From Dechloromonas sp. (GTDB taxonomy: Bacteria > Pseudomonadota > Gammaproteobacteria > Burkholderiales > Rhodocyclaceae), in the NCBI GenBank assembly GCA_028687035.1, contig JAQUAX010000016.1, positions 17,419-81,418 of the forward strand: a DNA stretch of 64,000 nucleotides, read 5' to 3'. Shown here in pieces: positions 54,684-63,272 of this stretch. The notes below the pieces were generated by a model. The model was given only the letters and a program-made list of their open reading frames with translations, was not told where the DNA came from and did not search any database. A program made the position numbers and the translations under genes. Each line of letters begins with the position of its first letter. Position 1 is the first letter of the stretch.

Positions 54684-55667
54684 ATGATCATCAAAGAAGC
54701 CGACGACAAGAAGCCCGCAATTCAGACGCTACAAGCCCTACTGTCCCGCCCCGACTGCGGCACCGACACCAGGAAGCGTATCGAACAGGAAATTCGTAAC
54801 ATCCAGGCCGGCATCCGCGGCGAGGAGGAAGCTGCCTACGAGATGCGGGTCCATTGGGGCGAGTCCAAGAATTGGATGGTCATCCACGACCTGAGAATCG
54901 AGGTCAGCGGCCTGGTCGCCCAAATCGACCACCTGCTCATCAACCGTTTCATGGAGATCTGGGTCTGCGAGAGCAAGCACTTCTCGGAGGGGATCGCCAT
55001 CAACGAGCACGGCGAATTTGCTGCCTTCTTTGGGAGCAAACCCTACGGCGTGCCATCCCCCATCGAGCAGAATGCCAAGCACATCCTGATTCTCAGAAAG
55101 CTCTTCGACACCGGCACAGTCAAGCTGCCGACGCGTCTTGGTTTCACCATCAAACCCGACCTGAAGAGCCTCGTCCTCGTCTCGAAGGGTGCCCGCATCA
55201 GCCGGCCGAAGGCGAAAATCGATGGTTTGGAGGCCATCATCAAGAATGATCAGGTCTTCAAATACATCGACAAGTCGATTGACCAGAACAACAACCCGCT
55301 GCTGATGGCGAAGATCATCGGGCAGGACACCCTCGAAGCCTTGGCGCGGGAGATCGCGCGGCTACACAAGCCGATTGCCTTCGATTGGACGGCAAAATTC
55401 GGGCTTCCGAAGGAGACTCCCGTACCGCCGGCGGCGAAACCAGGGCCCGTTTCAGCGGCACCCAAAGCCGAAGCCGCTGTGGAGGCGCCGGCGCCCGAGA
55501 ACGCAAAGCCGGCCGCCGCCGAGGAAAAGCCCAAGCAGAAGCTGATTTGCCATGCCTGCGGCGCGTCCGTGGGCTACAACGTGGCAAAGTTCTGCTGGTT
55601 CAACAAACCGAAATTCGGCGGCAACATCTACTGCATGGATTGCCAGAAGACGGTCTCGGCCGCGTAG
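54684..55667 (+). CDS. NERD-domain protein with C-terminal zinc ribbon
   Basis: I take the start as the ATG at 54684 (MIIKEADDKK, the usual opening of this group); in-frame starts lie further upstream and none has a good ribosome-binding site. A helical segment is followed by the nuclease-related NERD domain: GEEEAAYEMRVHWG, QIDHLLINRF and WVCESKHF with the Glu-x-Lys active-site pattern. A Pro/Ala-rich linker joins a C-terminal ribbon (CHACGASVGYN, then CMDCQKT). It probably binds or cuts DNA. It starts a run of defence-type genes. Confidence 0.78.
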   Translation: MIIKEADDKKPAIQTLQALLSRPDCGTDTRKRIEQEIRNIQAGIRGEEEAAYEMRVHWGESKNWMVIHDLRIEVSGLVAQIDHLLINRFMEIWVCESKHFSEGIAINEHGEFAAFFGSKPYGVPSPIEQNAKHILILRKLFDTGTVKLPTRLGFTIKPDLKSLVLVSKGARISRPKAKIDGLEAIIKNDQVFKYIDKSIDQNNNPLLMAKIIGQDTLEALAREIARLHKPIAFDWTAKFGLPKETPVPPAAKPGPVSAAPKAEAAVEAPAPENAKPAAAEEKPKQKLICHACGASVGYNVAKFCWFNKPKFGGNIYCMDCQKTVSAA

Positions 55668-55726
55668 GTGGAAAGCAAAGGGGTGAAGATTCCATTGAAA
55701 GCGCCAAATCGGGAGTCGGCACAACG

Positions 55727-57058
55727 ATGACAGGGCCTTGCCTGTGCGTTGATGATCCCGAGATTGATGAGGTCATTAACCTCGACACTGGCATCATTTC
55801 GACGACAAGGGAAGTGATCGGCCACGACTACGACCGCCTCGAAAAGCTGCGGATGGCGCTGGCGGAGGCCAACGCCTCCGGCGAGTCCCTGTATGCCTGC
55901 CCCATCTGTATGGTCGGGGTTTATCTCTCCTGCCGCAGAAAGGACGAGAAGCGCTTCTTTTTCAAGCACCGGACGGAGAACGGCAACTGCCCCGCCATCA
56001 CCCGCGGTGAGCTTTCCAAGGACGAGATGCTGGCGCGCAAGTACAACGCAGCCAAGGAAAGCCGCGCCCACATCCGACTCAAGGAAATCATCGCGGACAG
56101 CCTGCGATACGACTCCGGGTTTTCCGAAGTAGAGACGGAAAAGGTTTGGCGCGGGATGGACAGGACGAAATGGCGCAAGCCCGATGTCCAGGCGCTGTGG
56201 AAGGGCAAGATCCGAATCGCCTTCGAAATCCAGCTATCGACCACCTTCCTGCATGTCATTGCCGAGCGGCGCAATTTCTACCGCCAGGAAGGCGGGCTGC
56301 TCTGCTGGATCTTCAAGTCCTTCGACCAGGCGGAAGCCCGCATGACGCAGGACGATATTTTCCACAACAACAACCGCAACCTGTTCATTGCCGGCGAAGA
56401 GACATTGAAGGCTTCGGCCGCCGACAAGGCGCTGATGCTCGATTGCCATTGGCTTGAACCCCAAGCCATCAATGGTGAAGTCATCGACGCCTGGCGCGAG
56501 GAAAGGGTCCCGTTTTCGCACCTGCAACTCGACGCAGCAGGGCAGCGGGTGTTTTTCCGCGATTGCGATGGCCTGAAAGCCGGTCTCGCCCACCAGGCCA
56601 GCGAGGAAGCCTTGAAGCAGCGCTTCTTCATCTGGTGGCGGAACTCCAAACGCTCCTGGCAGGATGCAGAATGGAACGAGGCGAGGCAGGAATTCAAGAA
56701 GAGGGGCGTGTTCTTGCCGGAATACACCTACGACGTGCTTGGTCTGCTCAACGGGCTGTATTCGGCCCGGGAAGGCGAGTGCATCGGATGGAAGCATCCG
56801 AATTTCATTTCGGCGGCCAACACGGTCGCCAACAGCTACAAGAACGTCATTCGCGCTTTCCGTGCCGCTCTGCTGGTCTATGACCGCGGCGACCTGCTCA
56901 AGCGGGAGGACAAGAAAGGCAATTGGGCAAAGCGGGTCATCGAGTACAAGAAGAAGCTCGCCGAGGGCGACAAGGACTATGACCGCGATGAGCAATACGA
57001 TCCCCTGATTGCCTTTCTCTTCCCCGAGGTTTGGGCGGTCCTTTCCGGCGACAAGTAA
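55727..57058 (+). CDS. CoiA-like nuclease (DUF6035-type)
   Basis: The 443-residue protein has an N-terminal zinc-finger-like part (YACPICMVGVYLSCRR, FFKHRTENGNC). A CoiA-like nuclease core follows: HIRLKEIIADSL, KPDVQALWKGKIRIAFEIQLS with Asp and Glu-x-Gln as active-site candidates, and AERRNFYRQEGGLLCWIF. The remaining 230 residues are helical and unrecognised. The start is ATG at 55727, 60 bp after the NERD gene. CoiA proteins act in competence, but related nucleases occur in defence islands, which fits the neighbours here. Confidence 0.68.
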   Translation: MTGPCLCVDDPEIDEVINLDTGIISTTREVIGHDYDRLEKLRMALAEANASGESLYACPICMVGVYLSCRRKDEKRFFFKHRTENGNCPAITRGELSKDEMLARKYNAAKESRAHIRLKEIIADSLRYDSGFSEVETEKVWRGMDRTKWRKPDVQALWKGKIRIAFEIQLSTTFLHVIAERRNFYRQEGGLLCWIFKSFDQAEARMTQDDIFHNNNRNLFIAGEETLKASAADKALMLDCHWLEPQAINGEVIDAWREERVPFSHLQLDAAGQRVFFRDCDGLKAGLAHQASEEALKQRFFIWWRNSKRSWQDAEWNEARQEFKKRGVFLPEYTYDVLGLLNGLYSAREGECIGWKHPNFISAANTVANSYKNVIRAFRAALLVYDRGDLLKREDKKGNWAKRVIEYKKKLAEGDKDYDRDEQYDPLIAFLFPEVWAVLSGDK

Positions 57059-57162
57059 CGTTTTGGCGACCGTCAATACGGCTTATCCCGCATGCCGCTA
57101 TCTCCTCTACTGATGGATGTGGTCAAATTCAAAATGCTGAAGAGATATACAGGTAACGCCAA

Positions 57163-59133
57163 ATGCATGTAGAAAAAATTACGATCACCGGGTTTCGCTG
57201 TTTTGGGCCTGAACCTACGATAGTCAGTTTCAACTCTGGGCTGACAGCCATCGTGGGGCCCAACGCTTCGGGCAAAACAGCGGTTCTCCATGCGCTGATG
57301 CGCCTGTTCGGCATCACTCGCGCGCAGCGCACGATTGTTCCTGCAGATTTTCACGTCCCGCCGGAAGAACACACGCCACCCAACACCAGGGGTCTGACGA
57401 TCGACGTTCAACTGTGCCTACCCGAATTGATTGCGGGCACGGCGACAGCGGCAACCGTGGCTCCCGTGTTTCGGCACATGTGCATCGACCGCCCAGGCGG
57501 TGTTCCGATCTGCCGGCTGCGACTGGAAGCACGCTGGGATGCCGATGGCACCGCCGAAGGAGCCGTCAGCCAGACGTTGTGCTGGGTCAACACCACGGAC
57601 GATGCCGTTCGAGATGACCAATGCACGCCAGTAGCCGCCGCCGACCGGGGCTTAATCCAACTGTTCTACACGCCGGCAACCCGTGACGCCAGCTCGCAGA
57701 TTCGAGCGACCACCGGCGCACTGGCGGCGCGCCTGCTCAAAGCGATCGAGTGGTCGACTGACACACAAAGTGCCGTCGAATCTGCTACCGAGCAACTCAC
57801 CACCGCCTTTGGCAGTGAGCGCGCCATTCAGGCCTTCAGCGCATCGCTTTCCAGGCGCTGGTCGAATCTGCACGATGGCGACGTCGATTGCGAGCCGGCC
57901 CTGAGTCTGATGAGTCGCCGCTTCGAAGAGGTCGTCACGCGAATCGGCGTCATGTTCAGACGCGGCCCCACTGGTGAAGATCGAGGCCTCGACGTTCTCA
58001 GTGACGGACAGCAGTCGCTCTTCTATTTCGCGCTGGCTGCAGCCGTCTTCGACGTGGAGCGCGCAGCAGTCGCTGGAACCATCCAGGGTTTCCGGTCCGA
58101 GGACCTCAGCATCCCGGCACTCACGCTATTTGCGGTCGAAGAACCCGAAAACCATCTGTCCCCTTACTACCTGTCCCGAATCATCGGCCAGATTCGCACC
58201 TTGGTAGATACAGGCGCCGGACAAGCCCTGATCTCCAGCCACTCTCCTTCGGTCCTGGGACGAGTGCCGCCCGAAGACGTCAGATACTGCCGCCGTGATA
58301 CGGCCAGCGGGCGCTCGTCGGTATGCGCCATCCCGATGCCGACCGATGAAGTTGAGGCCATCAAGTTCGTGCGCAACGCGATGCTGGCCTTTCCGGAGCT
58401 GTATTTCGCACGCTTCGCGCTGCTGGTGGAGGGCGATTCGGAGCGCATCGTTCTTCCAAAACTGGCCGAAGCGCTCAACCTGCTAGTCGATCCTTCGTTC
58501 GTCGCCATCGTCCCTTTGGGCGGCCGCCACGTGCAGCATTTCTGGCGTCTACTGAACGGCCTCGGCATTCCCCACGCCACCCTGCTTGATCTCGACCTGG
58601 GCCGCGAAGGCGGCGGCTTCGGACGTGTCAAGAATGTTCTGCAGCAGCTGCTTGCGCTGGGAGTACCCAGAGAGAGGATTCTGACGGTTCAAGGTGGATC
58701 CGTCCTGAATGATGAAGGGCTTCGTAACATGCACACCTTTGACCAAGCCAACTTGCCCGGTTGGCTGAGTTATCTGGAACGCTCTTCCTCCGTCTTCTTT
58801 TCATGGCCGCTGGACCTTGATCTAGCGATGCTGTCCGCTTTCCCGGCAGCCTACACCGCGACCATCGAAGGAACCGGACCGCGGATGACCAACGAGGCCG
58901 CCGCAGAAGTAGTGCTGGGCACCGCTGGACCTGGCTTGACCTGCTACACCGGGGACATTGAGTCCTTTCGCGCGCACATGGCAGCTTACCGCTACCATTT
59001 CCTGACCCATAGCAAGCCCGCCACCCACCTCCGGGCTTTAACGCATGTGGATGCGGAAGCGCTCAGGAACGCCATGCCCGGGCCCCTGCAGCGCGTGCTT
59101 CGCCACATCTCGGTTCAGTTGTCAGGGCTTTAA
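57163..59133 (+). CDS. OLD-family ATPase/TOPRIM nuclease, GajA-like (Gabija)
   Basis: The 656-residue protein begins with an ABC-type ATPase: Walker A GPNASGKT at 33-39, signature-like LSDGQQSLFYF near 285 and Walker B FAVEEPENHLSP near 325. A TOPRIM nuclease follows with LLVEGDSE (Glu423, Glu427) and the Asp-x-Asp in LLDLDLG near 473. The UvrD-like helicase gene starts 2 bp later. This pairing is the definition of the Gabija antiphage system (GajA nicking nuclease, GajB helicase). It is somewhat longer than the Bacillus GajA. Confidence 0.82.
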   Translation: MHVEKITITGFRCFGPEPTIVSFNSGLTAIVGPNASGKTAVLHALMRLFGITRAQRTIVPADFHVPPEEHTPPNTRGLTIDVQLCLPELIAGTATAATVAPVFRHMCIDRPGGVPICRLRLEARWDADGTAEGAVSQTLCWVNTTDDAVRDDQCTPVAAADRGLIQLFYTPATRDASSQIRATTGALAARLLKAIEWSTDTQSAVESATEQLTTAFGSERAIQAFSASLSRRWSNLHDGDVDCEPALSLMSRRFEEVVTRIGVMFRRGPTGEDRGLDVLSDGQQSLFYFALAAAVFDVERAAVAGTIQGFRSEDLSIPALTLFAVEEPENHLSPYYLSRIIGQIRTLVDTGAGQALISSHSPSVLGRVPPEDVRYCRRDTASGRSSVCAIPMPTDEVEAIKFVRNAMLAFPELYFARFALLVEGDSERIVLPKLAEALNLLVDPSFVAIVPLGGRHVQHFWRLLNGLGIPHATLLDLDLGREGGGFGRVKNVLQQLLALGVPRERILTVQGGSVLNDEGLRNMHTFDQANLPGWLSYLERSSSVFFSWPLDLDLAMLSAFPAAYTATIEGTGPRMTNEAAAEVVLGTAGPGLTCYTGDIESFRAHMAAYRYHFLTHSKPATHLRALTHVDAEALRNAMPGPLQRVLRHISVQLSGL

Positions 59134-59135
59134 TC

Positions 59136-61037
59136 GTGTCCCTGCCGCCGCGCCGCGTCCACCCCGATGATTGGCAGCCCATTGGTGTCACCGAACTCGA
59201 GACGAACGCCTCGACTGTCGTGGGCTCGTCGAGACACTATGCGGTATTGGCTGGCCCCGGTGCGGGAAAAACGGAACTCCTCGCACAGCGCGCCGCCTTC
59301 CTGCTGCAGACGGGCGCGTCACCGGCGCCTCAGCGCATCCTGGCGATCAGCTTCAAGCGCGATGCAGCAAGGAATCTAGCCAAGCGTGTACGTCAACGGT
59401 GCCATCCCGAGCATGCGGCGCGCTTCGACTCCCTCACCTTCGACGCATTCGCGAAGGGTCTCGTCGACCGCTTCGGCCAGGCACTGCCGGAACGATGGCG
59501 CCCCACCTCCGACTACGGAATTCTGTTCCCGACACGTCATCTGCTCGAAGACTTCATTCGCCGTGCAGCCATGGCCGATGACTTACCTTTCCATCGGGCA
59601 CAGATTCAGGCTATTGCGAGCAAGACCTTGGAGCGCCGGCACGTCTTGGTCGCCCCGTTGCCCGACGCTGGTTGGCCACCGGCTACCCCTGGTCAATGGA
59701 TCGGCCAACGATTCTGGGATGAACAACTCCACCAGGGCGTGCGAAGCACACTTACGTTCCCGATGCTCACCCGGCTCGCAGAATTGTTGGTTCGGGTCAA
59801 TGTGTCAGCTCGGCATGCCCTGGCGCTGACCTATTCCCACGTCTTCATGGACGAATTCCAGGACACCACCCAGGCGCAATTCGATCTGGTCAAGACGATT
59901 TTTCTGGGAACTCCAGCCATCATGACCGCTGTGGGCGACAACAAGCAGCAGATCATGCGCTGGGCACTGGCCATGGACGATCCATTCACTGCCTTCGAGC
60001 AAACTTTTGGCGCACGACGAATCCCTCTGCGCAGCAATTACCGCTCATCCCCCGAGCTTGTGCGCATCCAACATGTCCTCGCCCAAGCCCTCGATGCGGG
60101 GGCCGTAGAGCCCCAGTCACGAACCACCTCCAGAATCTCCGATGCCTGCTGCTCAATCTGGAACTTCTCCTCTGCTGCAGTTGAGGCACAGTATCTAGCC
60201 CAGTTCATAACATCGCAGATGCAGGCGCATGGCCTCCAACCGAGCGACTTCGTGATCCTCGTTCGCCAGAAAGCCGAAGAATACGCAGCCATTCTCGAAC
60301 CGGTGTTTCGAGCTCAAGGAATTGCCCTCCGCAACGAGGCTGCCAAGCTCGGGGCCCAGATGCTCCAGGAACTGCTTACCGAGCCGTTGTCAGAGTTGCT
60401 AGTTCTGATCCTGCGCTTGGCCACGGTCGGCAGGGCCAGATCGGCCTGGAGCGAAGCGCTCCAGGCGCTGTCATCTCTACGCGGCATCGTGCCCGAAAAC
60501 GAGCGAGGACACCGACTGCTCACAATGGACCTTGATGCCTTCGCACGCCAATTCAATCGTGGTTTTCCCACCCCACCTCAGACCGCTGAAGCGGCACATG
60601 CAGTCATACAGTCCATCATCGGATTCCTGGGGCGCGACGCACTCATCGCCGCGAATCCCGCATACGCCCAGGGCGATTGGCTATCGGAGGTCGAACACAG
60701 CGTTGCCCTCCATCTGCAAGGCAGCACGGCAGGGACAACTGACTGGAGCGCTGCGCTTGACGCCTACGAAGGAACACACGCCCTTCCACTCATGACCCTA
60801 CACAAGAGCAAGGGGCTGGAATACCACACCGTAATCTTCGTCGGTCTGGATGATTCAGCCTGGTGGAGCTTCCAGCAAGACACGGCAGAGTCCACTGCGG
60901 GATTTTTCGTAGCCTTCACTCGTGCAAAGCAGCGGGTGATCTTCACGTATACAGCAGAACGGGGCACCCGCACTACCGTCGCTCCCCTCTATACGTTGTT
61001 GCAATCGGCAGGTGTTCAAACAGTCTCCATCGCCTGA
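59136..61037 (+). CDS. UvrD-like helicase, GajB-like (Gabija)
   Basis: The 633-residue superfamily 1A helicase starts at a GTG two bases after the GajA-like stop. Motifs in order: Walker A AGPGAGKTEL at 40-48, ISFKRDAARNL (motif Ia), DEFQDTT near 240 (Walker B), LRSNYRSSPELV (motif IV region), TLHKSKGLEYHTV and FVAFTRAKQRVIFT. In Gabija GajB senses DNA ends or single strands and boosts the GajA nuclease. At 633 residues it is larger than Bacillus GajB but has the full set of motifs. Confidence 0.82.
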   Translation: MSLPPRRVHPDDWQPIGVTELETNASTVVGSSRHYAVLAGPGAGKTELLAQRAAFLLQTGASPAPQRILAISFKRDAARNLAKRVRQRCHPEHAARFDSLTFDAFAKGLVDRFGQALPERWRPTSDYGILFPTRHLLEDFIRRAAMADDLPFHRAQIQAIASKTLERRHVLVAPLPDAGWPPATPGQWIGQRFWDEQLHQGVRSTLTFPMLTRLAELLVRVNVSARHALALTYSHVFMDEFQDTTQAQFDLVKTIFLGTPAIMTAVGDNKQQIMRWALAMDDPFTAFEQTFGARRIPLRSNYRSSPELVRIQHVLAQALDAGAVEPQSRTTSRISDACCSIWNFSSAAVEAQYLAQFITSQMQAHGLQPSDFVILVRQKAEEYAAILEPVFRAQGIALRNEAAKLGAQMLQELLTEPLSELLVLILRLATVGRARSAWSEALQALSSLRGIVPENERGHRLLTMDLDAFARQFNRGFPTPPQTAEAAHAVIQSIIGFLGRDALIAANPAYAQGDWLSEVEHSVALHLQGSTAGTTDWSAALDAYEGTHALPLMTLHKSKGLEYHTVIFVGLDDSAWWSFQQDTAESTAGFFVAFTRAKQRVIFTYTAERGTRTTVAPLYTLLQSAGVQTVSIA

Positions 61038-61065
61038 TTCGCCAATATCGATTGCCGCTTTCTCG

Positions 61066-61356
61066 TCAAAGCAACGTGCTGTTCTTGTGAGTAGCGAAAT
61101 TGCCTGATGCGAGTATCGGTTGCAAGAAAGCGGCATATTCCTCTTGCGTATCAAAAAGCTGAATTTCGCATTGAGGATTTGCAATACCGCCGCTCAGGCG
61201 CAGAATCATTTGGCCCTCTCCAGATTCTGCGATTCGCCTTGCTCTTGGACCAAATTGCTTGTGGTTGATCATGAAACCCAAAGCACAAAGCCCTAGTACA
61301 GACCCCACCTGTGCCTTATTAGCTGTCAGCAAAGGTTCTTCTGGGACGTCGGACAA
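61066..61356 (-). CDS. Third gene of a TIR operon: small protein of unknown function
   Basis: The 96-residue product opens with TTG at 61356 and overlaps the previous gene by 38 bp. It has a hydrophobic stretch (VGSVLGLCALGFMI), then NHKQFGPRARRIAESGEGQ and a C-terminal EIQLFDTQEEYAAFL. I do not recognise it. Overlap and shared direction with the two preceding genes indicate one operon, so it probably serves the TIR protein, perhaps as sensor or inhibitor. Confidence 0.5.
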   Translation of the reverse strand: MSDVPEEPLLTANKAQVGSVLGLCALGFMINHKQFGPRARRIAESGEGQMILRLSGGIANPQCEIQLFDTQEEYAAFLQPILASGNFATHKNSTLL

Positions 61357-61744
61357 TAGCGATCATGATCGCGCCGAGGGCTCGTGCATCGTCTTCTTGG
61401 CTAGAATAAATCTCGTCGGCTTTTCGTACCGCATCCTTGCGGTGCTTCATCGAGATCACATTTGAGTGATAGAGGTCACCGCAAACCGTTAGTTGGTGCG
61501 TCACTCCTCCAGGTTGAACCTTTGGATATATAGGTCTCGGTCGGTTCTGCATAAATATATATTCTCGCTTCGTGTTATATACCCCGCTCGTGGCAAAGGG
61601 ATTTTGCCCATAGAGCCCGCTCCAAGATAGCGCCCCTGCGCGACAGCCTAGTGGAGACTCTAGTGCTTTTTTGCTCTGAAAGTGTCCCCCCTGCCAAACC
61701 ATGTGAAAAAGCAGAGGAAGACCAAGTGGCTTTGCTTGAATCAA
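61319..61744 (-). CDS. Second gene of a TIR operon: unknown protein of about 141 aa
   Basis: No ATG is available near the expected start. The best candidate is TTG at 61744, 7 bp after the TIR stop, giving LIQAKPLGLPLLFHMVWQGG at the N-terminus. The body includes ALSWSGLYGQNPFATSGVY and YPKVQPGGVTHQLTVCGDLYH, ending with a basic RRPRRTF. The frame is also open upstream through the end of the TIR gene, so a frameshift fusion to the TIR protein cannot be excluded. The sequence looks like a real protein but belongs to no family I know. Confidence 0.55.
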   Translation of the reverse strand: MIQAKPLGLPLLFHMVWQGGHFQSKKALESPLGCRAGALSWSGLYGQNPFATSGVYNTKREYIFMQNRPRPIYPKVQPGGVTHQLTVCGDLYHSNVISMKHRKDAVRKADEIYSSQEDDARALGAIMIAIVRRPRRTFADS

Positions 61745-61751
61745 CAGTGGA

Positions 61752-62348
61752 TCATGGGCTGTATGCGCGCCACGTAGGCTTACCAGTGTTGAACTCTTGA
61801 AGAGTCGTCCACTTGCCGCGCCCCTCAACGAAGACATCTTTGCGATTTGAACCTTTGTAAGTGTCTTTGGTAACTGTTGGATAAAGGCCGAGATATTCCT
61901 GCCCCTTAAACGAGTCTGTTTCATTATCCAGCAAGGGCATGACCGCCACCTGCCCACCACGCAGCCCATCGAAGTAGCCCAGTTCCCACGGCATCCATTT
62001 GGACGATGATGCGGATTCGGTTGCCAAGTACAGCAGTGACTTCGATTGTTTCATCCTTCGCCGCAATAGGTCCGCCGTTTCCGGATTTACCTTGCTTCGG
62101 TCCAGCTGACTGTCTGTTTCCCAATCCACATAAACCTTCAATCCCCTCTCCTCCAAGAGGTTCTTGATCCCTAGGACAAGGTCGGCATCGGCGATTGAAT
62201 GCGATAGGAATACATCGAAGGTGTCGGACTCCTTTGTGGAACTACGAGATTCGTTAAGGACCTGTGCGGAAGCTTTTTGAACATGTGATTTCGCCAGGAA
62301 TCCCCCTGCTGCAACCCTAGCCTCACTTTTTGTAAAGTACCTCGGCAT
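61752..62348 (-). CDS. TIR-domain protein, first gene of a three-gene operon
   Basis: From the ATG at 62348, with GGGAGA upstream, the protein has 198 residues. A TIR domain covers about 43-150: DTFDVFLSHSIADADLVLG, GLKVYVDWETDSQLD and SSSKWMPWELGYFDG, with Glu122 at the NADase catalytic position. The N-terminal 40 residues are Ser/Lys-rich (TKSEARVAAGGFLAK). Two short overlapping genes follow. By analogy with other bacterial TIR proteins it may deplete NAD or make a cyclic-ADPR signal when phage is sensed; this is inference. Confidence 0.78.
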   Translation of the reverse strand: MPRYFTKSEARVAAGGFLAKSHVQKASAQVLNESRSSTKESDTFDVFLSHSIADADLVLGIKNLLEERGLKVYVDWETDSQLDRSKVNPETADLLRRRMKQSKSLLYLATESASSSKWMPWELGYFDGLRGGQVAVMPLLDNETDSFKGQEYLGLYPTVTKDTYKGSNRKDVFVEGRGKWTTLQEFNTGKPTWRAYSP

Positions 62349-62437
62349 CTGAATCAATCTCCCATCACGTTCTTACTTGCCGACAGCTTTCGCTACCTGC
62401 CATGACGTCTTACCTTAATTTGCGGAGTGGAAATAAG

Positions 62438-62458
62438 GTGCCAAATAACGATGGCACC
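62438..62458 (-). terminator. Possible terminator of the zinc-knuckle/TIR-like gene
   Basis: GGTGCC (62438-62443) and GGCACC (62453-62458) form a 6-bp stem with a 9-base loop. On the minus strand the stem is followed by TTATTT. It lies between the gene ending at 62470 and the TIR operon starting at 62348, suggesting separate transcripts. Confidence 0.45.
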
Positions 62459-62469
62459 AAGCCAAGTTC

Positions 62470-63063
62470 TTAAGAGAGCAACTTCTTGAGGTTGTCCCAG
62501 TTCCAGGCATAGAGACGGCCCGCGTCCGGTACTGGCGTGTAATCTCCATCCCGATAGCCAATGATCTGAACAACCCTGACACCAGCTTTGCGAGCCATTG
62601 CAACCTCTTTTAGGACGCCCTGAGCCCTATGGGTCTTGACTCCAACCATGACGAGAACGATTTCTGCTCGAGAGATTGCTGCCTCCGCCTTTTTTTCCCA
62701 GTCTCGCTCCGGCGCTGCTTCCTTCAGAGAGTGGTCGATAATTTCAAAGGGTGAGTCATTATTCCTCGACTGACCAATGATGAAGTCCTTTAAGGCTCGA
62801 TCATTGTCGAAGTCAAAACTCACAAACACCCTTTTTTTTGCCATAGTTTCGTCCTTTAGCAAGGATCTTGCGGCAGGCCCTGCGACAAGGCCCAAGAGGA
62901 TTCCCGCTCCGGGCAATATTGCATGCCCTATAGCGGCGCCAATACCAGCGGCGAGGAGCCCACCTGGCGAAACATGATCGCGATGGACGACACAAAAGTC
63001 TCCCTTGATCGCATTGTTGAGGCACCGCCGGCCTGATTTCGTACGTGCTGCACACCGCTTCAT
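62470..63063 (-). CDS. Cys/His-knuckle, glycine-zipper membrane segment and MTH538 TIR-like domain in one protein
   Basis: This 197-residue protein has three parts. Residues 4-27 contain Cys4, Cys14, Cys24 and His27 (TKSGRRCLNN, DFCVVH), a zinc-knuckle pattern. Residues 33-65 are a glycine/alanine-rich hydrophobic segment (LLAAGIGAAIGHAI, ILLGLVAGPAA) resembling a glycine zipper in the membrane. Residues 76-185 are a TIR-like domain of the MTH538 type found in Thoeris ThsB: KKRVFVSFDFDND, ISRAEIVLVMVGVKTHRA and AMARKAGVRVVQIIGY. No ThsA-like partner is nearby. A membrane-linked defence role is inferred. Confidence 0.72.
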   Translation of the reverse strand: MKRCAARTKSGRRCLNNAIKGDFCVVHRDHVSPGGLLAAGIGAAIGHAILPGAGILLGLVAGPAARSLLKDETMAKKRVFVSFDFDNDRALKDFIIGQSRNNDSPFEIIDHSLKEAAPERDWEKKAEAAISRAEIVLVMVGVKTHRAQGVLKEVAMARKAGVRVVQIIGYRDGDYTPVPDAGRLYAWNWDNLKKLLS

Positions 63064-63272
63064 TGCTCTTCGTTGTATTCGAGTAGATTAAGAAAGCCAC
63101 ACGACTGATATCATATGCCAGACGTATGCCCATGTCTTGTGTGCAGGTACGATTTGCAGCGGCGAGCAGGACATGACCTTACATCGCTGGTTGTGTCTCG
63201 GTAACCTCTCTGGGTGACCGTATGCGAAGTGGGAGCTAAACTAACGACATCCCTCAATCTACCGCTCTACAT

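Noticed and set aside
62470-63063. A Thoeris system
   Set aside because: The domain is ThsB-like, but no ThsA-type effector (SIR2/SLOG or Macro) gene is near and the protein has extra membrane and zinc parts.
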